From NCBI GenBank assembly GCA_947561585.1, contig CANNZV010000865.1, positions 124,001 through 188,000 on the forward strand: a stretch of DNA of 64,000 nucleotides, given 5' to 3'. This document shows, piece after piece, positions 1 through 11,100 of the stretch; the first letter of the stretch is position 1, and each line of letters starts with the position of its first letter. This DNA is from Caprella mutica. Taxonomy: Eukaryota > Arthropoda > Malacostraca > Amphipoda > Caprellidae. The position numbers and the translations under genes were made by a program. Below the pieces are notes generated by a model, which searched no databases, was not told the origin of the DNA, and saw only the letters and a program-made list of their open reading frames with translations.

Positions 1-200
1 AATGCCGCCTTTAAAAAAATGCTCATTGCACAGAGTTTAGCTATAATTTATTTTAATGGAGCCATTCACACTTGCGTTTTTTTCAACGGCATTTTTTCTA
101 ACGCAAGTGTAAAAGGCTCCGTTAAAATCAATTGTAGCTAAACATTTTGTAATGAGCATTTTTTTAAACGCGGCGTTGAGAAACGCAAGTGTGAAGCGGG
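1..200. repeat. Inverted-repeat element, cut by the window start
   Basis: A long imperfect inverted repeat. The left arm (about 4-58) contains AAAAAAATGCTCATT and the right arm (about 115-175) contains AATGAGCATTTTTTT, with a nested pair CACTTGCG / CGCAAGTG inside. The right end continues to about 197 (AACGCAAGTGTGAAGC) with no matching left end, so the element probably starts outside the window. It looks like a MITE or foldback relic. No coding capacity is seen. Confidence 0.7.
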
Positions 201-204
201 ACTT

Positions 205-347
205 AGGGCAATGTCACACGAGCATTTTTTCACAGCGTTTTTGACTCTGAAGAAATTATTGTTAAATCCATTTCATCTGTATCCATGTTACGCGACGCTT
301 TTGGAGCGTTCAAAACGCTGTGAAAACGCTCTTGTGACATGGCCCTT
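205..347. repeat. Short terminal-inverted-repeat element (GGGCNATGTCACACGAGC type)
   Basis: The ends are inverted copies: AGGGCAATGTCACACGAGC at the left and, reversed, CTCTTGTGACATGGCCCT at the right. Internal arms CACAGCGTTTTTGA and CAAAACGCTGTG also pair. The same end sequence recurs at 56368-56946 and 57849-58019, so this is a dispersed non-autonomous family. Confidence 0.75.
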
Positions 348-487
348 ATGTTTCTTGCATTTGTTTAAGTCGATTTAATATTGAGCAGATATTAATTTTA
401 TATTGCTATCTGAATAACAAATTTAATATATATTAATAATTTGCACTCAATTGTTTCAATTTTCTTTGTAAAATAACCATTTTTAGT

Positions 488-689
488 TGTGAGTTACGAA
501 TTATTGGTCAGTTTCACATCTTCGGTCATATAAGAAAAAAATTTATATTAATAATTGCCATTTAATTTTATTTGGTATCCATGATACCAGCAGGTATCAT
601 GGATACCAATTGAAATTAAATAGCAATTATTAATATAAAATTTTTACTTATATGACCGAAGATGTGAAACCGACCAATAATTCTTAACA
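488..689. repeat. Palindromic MITE, family GTTACGAATTATTGGTCAGT
   Basis: A near-perfect palindrome about 200 bp long. It opens with GAGTTACGAATTATTGGTCA, has TCTTCGGTCATATAAGAAAA inside, and returns as the reverse complement. Its centre is the palindrome TGGTATCCATGATACC. Related copies lie at 15993-16219, 41955-42158, 42958-43036 (half) and 47131-47367. Non-coding. Confidence 0.85.
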
Positions 690-1326
690 TGAATTAACGA
701 ATCATGAACCATGTTTCAGAGTGTGTCAGTTAGAACAAATCAATAAGATATATAAAATTGACTTTACATTTATAATTAATCTCCGTTTTACCATGTTAAT
801 TTTTGGCTTGAAATTTACTTTTAATCACAAAAAAATTGGACCGAAGCAAAAAATATCAGCAAAATTTGGACTTAAAATTAAAACGAATCTCTGACTCCAG
901 ATTTCCCCTCACGCTACCTTGGTGGATTCAACTCTCTTAATTGAAAAAAACCCATGAATTTAATTAAACTTCTCTATAATATATTGTTTGATTTAACATC
1001 TCTTTACATTATGGAATACGAAGAGATAGCTTCAATTTACCACAGGTTTAAAGGCATCGAAATCCAGGGTAGGATTCGTGATATGACAGCCATCTTTACC
1101 TTGGGTAGGTGTGGTCTTCTCCTCAACAGGTGAATGTGGGCGTGGTTCTGAACAGGTGAGACACACCTTTATTGGTGGAAGGATAGCTTTGACTTTGTGA
1201 AGAATTTACAGCACGCTTAACACGAGAGCAACGGACACGAACTTACCACTCGCGGCAACGGTTCGAATGATACTGAGAGTCGTGAAGAACATTGATCGAA
1301 AGTTCGGGGGCTAGGGCCTTCACCTA

Positions 1327-2534
1327 AAGAGATAGGAAAGAGATAGTAAAGAGATAGTAGAGAGATAGTAAAGAGATAGTAGAGAGATAGTAAAGAGATA
1401 GTAAAGAGATAGTAAAGAGATAGTAAAGAGATAGTAAAGAGATAGTAGAGAGATAGTAGAGAGATAGTAGAGAGATAGTAGAGAGATAGTAGAGAGATAG
1501 TAAAGAGATAGTAGAGAGATAGTAAAGAGATAGTAAAGAGATAAGAAAGAGATAGTAGAGAGATAAGAAAGAGATAGTAGAGAGATAGTAAAGAGATAAG
1601 AAAGAGATAGTAGAGAGATAGTAAAGAGATAGTAAAGAGATAGTAGAGATATAGTAAAGAGATAGTAGAGATATAGTAAAGAGATAGTAGAGAGATAGTA
1701 GAGAGATAGTAAAGAGATAGTAGAGAGATAGTAGAGAGATAGTAGAGAGATAGTAGAGACATAGTAAAGAGATAGTAAAGAGATAAGAGATGGTGGAGAG
1801 ATAAGAGATAGTAAAGAGATAGTAAAGAGATAGTAAAGAGATAGTAGAGAGAGTGTAGAGAGATAGTAGAGAGATAGTAAAGAGATAGTAGAGAGATAGT
1901 AAAGAGATAGTAGAGAGATAGTAAAGAGATAGTAAAGAGATAAGAGATGGTGGAGAGATAAGAGATAGTAAAGAGATAGTAAAGAGATAGTAAAGAGATA
2001 GTAAAGAGATAATAAAGAGATAGAAGAGAGATAGTAAAGAGATAGTGGAGAGATAATAAAGAGATAGTGGAGATATAATAAAGAGATAGAAGAGAGATAG
2101 TAAAGAGATAGTAAAGAGATAATAAAGAGATAGAAGAGAGATAGTAAAGAGATAGTGGAGAGATAATAAAGAGATAGTGGAGAGATAATAAAGAGATAGA
2201 AGAGAGATAGTAAAGAGATAGTGGAGAGATAAGAGATAGTGGAGAGATAAGAGATAGTGGAGAGATAAGAGATAGTGGAGAGATAAGAGATAGTGGAGAG
2301 ATAAGAGATAGTGGAGAAATAAGAGATAGTGGAGAGATAAGAGATAGTGGAGAGATAAGAGATAGTGGAGAGATAAGAGATAGTGGAGAGATAAGAGATA
2401 GTGGAGAGATAAGAGATAGTGGAGAGATAAGAGATAGTGGAGAGATAAGAGATAGTGGAGAGATAAGAGATAGTGGAGAGATAAGAGATAGAAGAGAGAT
2501 AAGAGATAGTGGAGAGATAAGAGATAGTGGAGAG
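1327..2534. repeat. Purine-rich minisatellite (GAGATAGTA units)
   Basis: About 1.2 kb of purine-rich tandem repeat. Up to about 2220 the period is 11 bp (GATAGTAAAGA alternating with GATAGTAGAGA). After that the period becomes 18 bp (GATAGTGGAGAGATAAGA) with very few changes, suggesting recent amplification of the right part. The long minus-strand reading frame at 1217-1762 is only the repeat being translated and is not a gene. Confidence 0.95.
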
Positions 2535-3030
2535 ATACTTTAAAGATTTAATGCAATGTTATTTTAACAAAATTAAAAATTATTTCGAACTTAGTTTCTC
2601 AGTTATTAGATAAATAGTAAAATATGAATTAATGACTTAAAGATAAATAATAATTAATTATTGATATTCAATCAATTTTTATTCTGTTCAAATACATATA
2701 TGTATGTTTATATTAATATTTAATTCTATTGTTTTACAGTGGTCATTTATTCCAGTTTTTTATCGTTCAAAATATAAAAGTTTTGGTGCAATCGATTTGC
2801 ATGGTAGGAGTAAATAAAAAATATAAATATATTCTGTTGCTTTTATAATAAAAACTTATAAAGTTATCAATGTTAATGAGATGTTAATGGAATGTACAAC
2901 ATTAACTAAATTATACTATCTGTATATAAAAGAAATCGCTTTTACTTAAAATTGAGTATGAAATTAAAGAATAATTTAATGAAAAGAAAATATATAGATA
3001 AATACGTCTATAAAGTAATTGAAATGTCCT
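2535..3030. other. AT-rich intergenic sequence, nothing recognised
   Basis: Very AT-rich with no sustained open frame, no clear repeat arms and no RNA gene I can recognise. Confidence 0.5.
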
Positions 3031-3033
3031 TTC

Positions 3034-3600
3034 CAGGCTCAGGAGAAAATGCGTTTATTACATAATATTATAGAACTATGGTCTAGGTTCATTATTCTGC
3101 AAACCGCATACAATTCAGTTCAGTATCTATTTATTTATTTGCTTTTAAAGTTTTTAATTCTCTGTGTGCAACAATGGTACGAAACACTAATCTGACGCTG
3201 AAGATAAAGATTGTACACTCTTTGTTTTGATTACATGTTTGAATATTATAGACAAACAATGCGTTTTCGGCCTTCGTTTAAGATATTAATTGTTTCCTGA
3301 TGAATATAAGCGTTCTATAATAAGTTTCTCCAATTTTATACCTCTGCAAGAATACTTAATACTGAATTGATGGTACCTACCTAGTTGACAATCAAAACAA
3401 AAGGTGTACATTCTTTTTCTTCAAACTGAAAATTAGTAAGTCGCAAGTAAAATAGGCATTGTAGAGTTTTGATTATAGAAATATTTAAAAGCATATAAAA
3501 CTAAAATGCAATCAAATTTGATGCGGTTTGCAGCAAAATGATGAGAAACATCAGCCTCGTTGATTGAAATGAATGTTGAGATGGGACCTTTAGGCTACCT
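3034..3600. repeat. Dispersed ~600-bp element, copy 1
   Basis: Aligns over its whole length, with many substitutions, to 54864-55480. Shared landmarks in order are TTTATTACATAATATTATA, TGACGCTGAAGA, GAATACTTAATA, GGTGTACATTCTTTT, ACTGAAAATTAG and GAGTTTTGATTA. The right end reads GGGACCTTTA and pairs with AAAGGTCC at the left end of the other copy. A right-end fragment lies at 50369-50535. No transposase frame is visible. Confidence 0.75.
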
Positions 3601-4001
3601 GAAGAAGATTTTATTGTTAACAATTAGTTGAGAATTGTATTTGATAAAGAAATAGTAGAATTGTAAACTGAAACAAAAACTAAGAAAATTGGAAATGAAA
3701 AACACTACGCCTTCCTATATTAACATTATTTAATACATTCACTACCTAGATCATTCAGTATCTCATACATTCATTAAACAATGCATAAATTACCTCATAT
3801 ATTGTTTATTCAATCCATTCATTATTTAATTCATCTGTTACTTAACCCATTCATTATCCAATTCGTTTATGTTTTAATTCATTTCTTGTTTTCCAATCCA
3901 TTCATAATCCAATTCATACAGTATATATATTTAATGTTTGATATGATTCATAATGAGTGAATTTATATTGAACACTTATTGTATGATGTCTTCATTTGTG
4001 G

Positions 4002-4604
4002 TCCAGGCAAGAAGGATTTATTCCTGGGATATTCCCTTAACCCTAATGAGTTTGACTATCAGAATGAACGGGAAGGTTTGATTATGTGTTAAAAACACAT
4101 GTCTTATTTTTAAAACTACGGTTCTGTATTTTTTACAAGTTGTTAGTATATATACTAAACTAATGTGTGCCAAATTTCAAGTAAAAATATTAAACATATA
4201 AGGAGAAATAAATACATAGGTATATAAGACATTGACAAATGAGAGAGCGGAGCTGTAATTGGGTGGAGTGTGACCCAATCACTGCTCGCTCATGTGTCTA
4301 CAATCTATGAAAACGTGGACAGATGTGTGCTTATAGACCAACCAAGCTGTATTTCTACGTTGCCACACGTCACCACAGTACAATTAATTTCCTAATTTAC
4401 GCTGATCTATGACAATACGTAAATATTTTTAAACTTTCAAATACAAAAATATATTTGGTATTTATGTAGAAACAAAGTCAAGAAAGGCCGGTAAAATTAA
4501 ATGAATGATATGAAAGATATAAAGTAATTTAAAATAATGTGCCTAGAAAATACACGCCAAACTCATTAGGGTTAATACTTCAGGAATAAATCCTTCTTGC
4601 ATTG
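4002..4604. mobile_element. Terminal-inverted-repeat element, ~600 bp, non-autonomous
   Basis: The ends pair over roughly 45 bp: GGCAAGAAGGATTTATTCC plus AACCCTAATGAGTTTG at the left, and CAAACTCATTAGGGTT plus GGAATAAATCCTTCTTGC at the right. The interior (about 4060-4550) has no open frame. It contains a small hairpin near 4240-4295 (GATTGGGT-type arms). The palindrome at 59422-59531 has the same GGAATAAATCCTTG end. Confidence 0.75.
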
Positions 4605-4821
4605 GATATTTAGTTATTAATATGGTAGTGAAACTTGAGATTCTTGGACTTAGAGACACTCACAGTATCCAGAAAGTGGGTGGGAACATAGGCCTTGATA
4701 GGAAAATCAAAAATTTCTGAAGTTTAGATTATTCCAAGAGCTACATAAACACATAATTTCCAAATACAGTGAGTGTCCGTAGGTTATCCTTGGCTGTCTG
4801 TTAGCATATTGACTATCAGAA

Positions 4822-4988
4822 CTGTGATAATATTATTTATAAATCATAGATATTAAGAATATCACAGACGAAATGAAATGGTATCGAATACTATATATAC
4901 CACTGGTGTAGAACCATTCAATACTCTCTAATTCTCTTATAATATTTTCAGGATCTATGATTTTAAAAGCTTATTGTCACAGCCCTAT
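4822..4988. repeat. MITE family TAGGGTTGTGACAATATGC, copy 1 (diverged ends)
   Basis: Contains the family core CACAGACGAAATGAAATGG ... GTGTAGAACCATTCAATACT and ends in TTGTCACAGCCCTA. The same ~170-bp element, with TIRs of about 30 bp, recurs at 11045-11211, 30351-30520, 30624-30798, 41505-41654 and 47672-47882. No open frame; too short to encode a transposase. Confidence 0.85.
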
Positions 4989-5007
4989 TAACCACTTTTC
5001 TCCTTAT

Positions 5008-5165
5008 GGGGCTAGGTCTTCTTGCCCCTCAATAGACATTTAAAGGACTAGTTCTTCTTGCACCTCAAAAGCCATTTAAAGGACTAGGTCTTCTTGCCCC
5101 TCAAAAGAGATTTAAAAGGCTAGGTCTTCTTGCCCCTCAAAAGAGATTTAAAGTACTAGGTCGTC
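5008..5165. repeat. 36-bp tandem repeat overlapping the peroxidase stop codon
   Basis: CTAGGTC/CTAGTTC landmarks recur at 5012, 5048, 5084, 5120 and 5156, so the unit is exactly 36 bp and there are about 4.4 copies. On the minus strand the first unit carries the final codons and stop of the peroxidase gene; later units repeat GAAGACCTAG..CTTTAAAT downstream of the stop. The array is therefore part of the 3' UTR and grew out of the end of the coding sequence. Confidence 0.9.
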
Positions 5166-8100
5166 TTCCCACGGACTCAAGTCTACAGTAGGTATAATGC
5201 TAGAGGAACAGGACACACGAGGATTGTTCACACCGAATGCTCGGAAAGGGAACCTCTGGATGAAGTTAAGACCCTCTACCCCGTTACAGATCAGTCCCGC
5301 TAGGGTACTCTTGCGTATTTCCCTTAGTTGATCTGAGGGTAGAAAAGGGTTAGAAGAGGGTTAGAAAAGGGGTTAGATATTTTTGGAATGATTTAGGTAT
5401 TACAGGAGCGTTACAGTCTGAAAATTCTGCTAGAATTCAAAGACTTTGTTCCGAAAAAAAAGCACTCTGTATACTCGACAAATTTCGATAAAGTTACGCT
5501 CACTTGAGTTCAGAACAGAAATATATTTTGCAGTAGTTGTTGATAAAATCTTGTACTTTATTTTAAAGAAAACAAAGGAAAAGTAACATAAAATTGATAT
5601 ATAAATACATATTAATGCAATTAATTTAGCATGCAGCTGATGATAAAGAAATTAATTTTCATTCTCTTTCAATCGAAGACCAAATTATTTGAATCAAATA
5701 TCAGGCTCTTAAATACTCCAAGAATTCGATTTCTTCATATCATTTCTGCCTCCACTGTACTTTATATTTTAATATAAAGCCTCAACGTTTTGGTTCTTAA
5801 GCACCGCAAAATGTCCCTCAGGAGATAAATATGACTAAAAACGGAAAACTGACCTGGCGTGAATGCTTGGGGTGACTCGTTTGTTTCGTACCAGAACCTG
5901 TCTCCAATTTTCAGTCTTTTGAACTGGTCTGCAATGATACATGCGAAGGTTGGACCGACCAAGCCGTCTTCAAGAGGGAGTTCGGACACACCCCCTGTGA
6001 ACAAGTCTATGTCTGCTACATTTCTGTACATCGAGTACAAAAGAAACATTTAGGAATTGCAACCTAATGGTAAGAAAGAATTAATCTCATCATAAATAAA
6101 AACAATATTCAACACTTACTAATCAGTCATATTATAGTTTTTTTAAGTATAGTTTTGGCTCATTTATCTTTTTATTGTTATTCGAAACATAAAGTTTTCT
6201 TCAAATCGTCCTATTAATAACACAATAGGAATATATAAATAATACTATACATGATCAAAGATAAAATTTTAAACCAAAAATCCCTGAAAACATTTCGAAT
6301 AAAAATTTTAACACGACCTAATTATTACTCTCACTTGTAAACTTTCTGCATGTTTTCCACAGCTTCTGGATGCATGAAAACCTGCAAATCATCAAAGTTT
6401 CGAACATCTTTGAGTCCACACCACTGACGCCATCTTACATAGGGGGCAACACCGTGGTCCCTGCCTCTCTGGATGTTGATGGCAACCAAATCCAACCCAG
6501 GTCCGTCAGCCGTCACGTTCTTAGGCTCGAACAAGTGCTTCGTTACCTGCCAAAAAGATAACCTTGGTTGTTCCTTTTAAATTATATTTTCTTGCAGACT
6601 CAGAAGAAGCAGCTTTATCACGGGCTCACCCCGCTTTTATTAATTCTCACACTTGTGACAATCGAATAAGTGTGGAACATGTCTCGCTTTTATTTCTCCC
6701 GTTATAGAAACTATTTTAGGAGTAAGGTTGGTATTTTTCAGTTAAGCTGTTTTCGCCGTTACTTATGCAGATGGGTTAGATTAAAAGTAATTATAAGTAA
6801 TATTCGTTATTTGCCATGAAATTATTTTAAATCTTTCCCACCTGCATAAATTGCGGCGAAAACAGCGCAACTCAAAATGATCAACCAAATAACTAAAGGT
6901 AGAATCATTTGTTAAATATCCTTACTGGTTACATTCCATGTAAAGTAATATCAAGATCTGCTTCTTATAATTTACATACAAAGCATGTAGGTTTAAATAT
7001 ATAATTTACCTGTTCTGTGAAATAGGGATCCACGGCCATCATTTTCTGCGAAGTCTGCCCCCTGATGAAGCCAGATAATTGGTCGGGTTTGTAGAGAGAA
7101 AAAGGATTGAAGAAAAAGTTGTGCAGTTGAGTGAAGGAAACTACTTGTCCTCCATCGGAAACCGATTGAACTAAACCCTGTAGAGGAAATAGGGAATTGA
7201 GGCAAATTCACACAACTATAATACTAAAATTAACTATTTTTGAAATAGTGGAATTTGACCAAACTTGGCAATGAAGTATCTTAAAATTATTTCTCTACCA
7301 ATCTTAAATTACATTTAAACAGGAAAATATTTGAATAAATTATATAACGAAAACGGTAATATCTAATAAAAATAAATTCTAGTTTGGTTAAAGCATAGTA
7401 CATAAATGGAGAAGTGTGCTAAGTTTTGAATTCATTGACGGTGAACTTGATCCGTTCTTCAGAAACGATGTAAACAAATGACGTCGCACAGAGTACTCTC
7501 AAATATTAAAAGTATTATTAGTTGAATATTCTAAGTGACTAGAGTGTAAAACGTGATAAAAATAATTTTAAGTAAGTTAATTTCCATGAAAATGAACATT
7601 TAACTAAATAATAGCACATTTATTATTTAAAAATAAATGGAGAATTTTTAGTATGACGTCACTCATAATATTTTTGGATGTTCTAATATTGTACTTTGTA
7701 TACTTCTCTATTTATTTACTATGGGTTAAAGTAGAATATTTCGATAATTCAGCAAAAGATTATTCATCATTAATGAAACATCTGAAATAATTGATAGACT
7801 TAAAGTTAGGAAACAAGTGCAAAGTTCTTTTCACAGTATATTCAAAATACATCAATTACTTGAATCGAACTGTGTCCGAATCTGAAAGCTGCTGCGGCAA
7901 ATTCGTTGGCAATGCTCGGATGAACGGTTTTGTTATAGCCTCCCTCAGTGTAGCCAGATTTGAGAGGCAACAGTCCCAGACCTTTTGATAAAGCACCACC
8001 TGAAATAAAAACGATTATTGTAAACACCACTTATTAATGGAAAATATTGCATTAAAGAAGAATGTAGTTTTGAGAATATCGTTCCTTGTAAATAAGTTTT

Positions 8101-11100
8101 TTGGATAATGTTTTAAAGGTTTTTAACTCATTGATTGGCTTTGAAGATTGACCAATAATTGTATCGGGGGACATGCCGCTCTCCGAACCCGTCTGACAAT
8201 TCATTAAACAATAATGAATTGTGCAATCTGCAGTACAAAAAACTAGTGAATGCAACAAACTACATTACAGCCATCTGTATGTAGAAAATCAAAGTTCTTA
8301 TTATTTGAAATGTAATTTAAATCAACTCATAACTGTATGCAAAGAGGAGGAGTCGACATGAACTGGAGCCCTAACGGTTTAGTCCCCGCCCCCTGTTGGC
8401 TGCTCCTCCTAGCCGACCAATCAGAGAAAAGTTATTGCTAAAATCTTTATCCGTGAGAACTTATGCATGCATCACTCTATCGATAGAAACTTTTGCTATA
8501 GAGACAATATTTCAAAAGCCTTATGCGTTTTTTACTATATTTTTTACATATTTAGATGGAAGAAACATAACATATCAAAGGAAGTTGGCAAAATACTAAT
8601 ACCTAGTATGTTAGGAAGGTATTCGTTGTAGGTAATATGCTGCAGTACGGCGGACACAATTCTTCTTGTCTCTTGGAATAGCTTCTCATCTTCCCACTCT
8701 GGGTTCAAATAACTCAGCTCAGTAGCAAAGAGGTTGTGCTGACGGTGTAGAATGGTGTGCATGCCAGTTAAGAGGATTTGTTCGTTAACACGGGCATCGC
8801 CTGGAAATTAAAAAAATAAAATTAAAAAAATCTTGTAATGGAGAATATTTCGCTCATTAATTTCAATAAAAAAAATTCAGCAGGCAGGTTGCAATTGATG
8901 TCATCTGTTGCAATTATTAATAAAATTAGGCATTGAGTAAAAATTAACTTTTCTTATGTGAAAAAAGTTTGTAAATAATAACATAATGGTATGTATACAA
9001 CATATTTGAAATTTCAGCGCAGTTACATAAAACAAAATCGCAGTTTTTGAGTCATGACGTTATTGAAATCTATGAGTGATTTATATAAGTTATATATTGA
9101 ATTTATTCTAAAAATTTCTAAAATTTATTTTAAAAATTTACAAAAATTTATTTTACAAAAAAAACGTAATTTCTAAAGCAATATAAAAGTTTTCAATATT
9201 ATTTATTACAATTTTAATGTATCAACTCGTTGCATTTACAGCTGACCACTCACTCACCAGATCTGAAGCAGTACTCCCCGAAGTGGTTCCTCTCCTCCAC
9301 GTTACAGGAGTTGTTAGTTGTGTCAGCTGGTAAAAGTTCTACCCCATCTGAACCAACCTAAAACAAAAACACGAACGTGAACCAACCTAAAACAAAAACA
9401 CGAACGTGAACCAACCTAAAACAAAAACACGAACGTGAACCAACCTAAAACAAAACACGAACGTGAACCAACCTAAAACAAAACACGAACGTGAACCAAC
9501 CTAAAACAAAAACACGAACGTGAACCAACCTGAAACAAAACACGAACGTGAACCAACCTAAAACAAAACACGAACGTGAACCAACCTAAAACAAAACACG
9601 AACGTGAACCAACCTAAAACAAAAACACGAACGTGAACCAACCTAAAACAAAAACACGAACGTGAACCAACCTAAAACAAAACACGAACGTGAACCAACC
9701 TAAAACAAAAACACGAACGTGAACCAACCTAAAACAAAACACGAACGTGAACCAACCTAAAACAAAAACACGAACGTGAACCAACCAAAAACAAAAACAC
9801 GAACGTGAACCAACCTAAAACAAAAACACGAACGTGAACCAACCAAAAACAAAAACACGAACGTGAACCAACCAAAAACAAAACACGAACCAAACAAAAA
9901 CACGAACGTGAACCAACCTAAAACAAAAACACGAACCAAACAAAAACACGAACGTGAACCAACCTAAAACAAAAACACGAACGTGAACCAACCTAAAACA
10001 AAAACACGAACGTGAACCAACCTAAAACAAAAACACGAACGTGAACCAACCTAAAACAAAAACACGAACGTGAACCAACCTAAAACAAAAACACGAACGT
10101 GAACCAACCAAAAACAAAAACACGAACGTGAACCGACCAAAAACAAAACACGAACCAAACAAAAACACGAACGTGAACCAACCTAAAACAAAAACACGAA
10201 CGTGAACCAACCAAAAACGAAACACGAACCAAACAAAAACACGAACGTGAACCAACCTAAAACAAAAAAAACGAACGTGAACCAACCAAAAACAAAAACA
10301 CGAACGTGAACCAACGAAAAACAAAAACACGAACGTGAACCAACCAAAAACAAAACACGAACCAAACAAAAACACGAACATGAACCAACCTAAAACAAAA
10401 AAACGAACGTGAACCAACCAAAAACAAAAACACGAACGTGAACCAACCTAAAACAAAAACACGAACGTGAACCAACCTAAAACAAAACACGAACGTGAAC
10501 CAACCAAAAACAAAACACGAACGTGAACCAACCTAAAACAAAAACACGAACGTGAACCAACCTAAAACAAAACACGAACGTGAACCAACCTGAAACAAAA
10601 CACGAACGTGAACCAACCAAAAACAAAAACACGAACGTGAACCAACCTAAAACAAAACACGAACGTGAACCAACCAAAAACAAAAACACGAACGTGAACC
10701 AACCAAAAACAAAAACACAAACGTTAACACTCACCGGACGATGGTGACAGTTCGGTGTATTTTTTGATATTATTGAATTTTGTATTTTCGAAATTATGGT
10801 ATATTGTATTTTTTATTGAAATAGGATATTCCTTAAATGTTATTCGCTGTTAGATTTCATCCATTGTGGAATATTATTTGTAATGACTCATGTGGGATTT
10901 AAGACTTTAGAAGAGTTTGGAGGCTGTTTTTTTCAACCTTTAGCCTATTTTATAGAAACATGAGTCGTTAAAATCACTAATTTCAATGAAAAACTCAATT
11001 CGGTCTTACACTGTTTTAAGTTTAATTTAAATATCATGAGTCTACGGTTGTGACAATATGCTTTTTAAATAATAGATCTTAAGAATATCACAGACGAAAT

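Noticed and set aside
1217..1762. 181-codon minus-strand open frame
   Set aside because: It is an 11-residue translation of the 11-bp minisatellite (3 x 11 bp) and has no gene context.
9757..10734. Several Phe/Val-rich minus-strand frames
   Set aside because: All are translations of the 28-30 bp splice-acceptor minisatellite.
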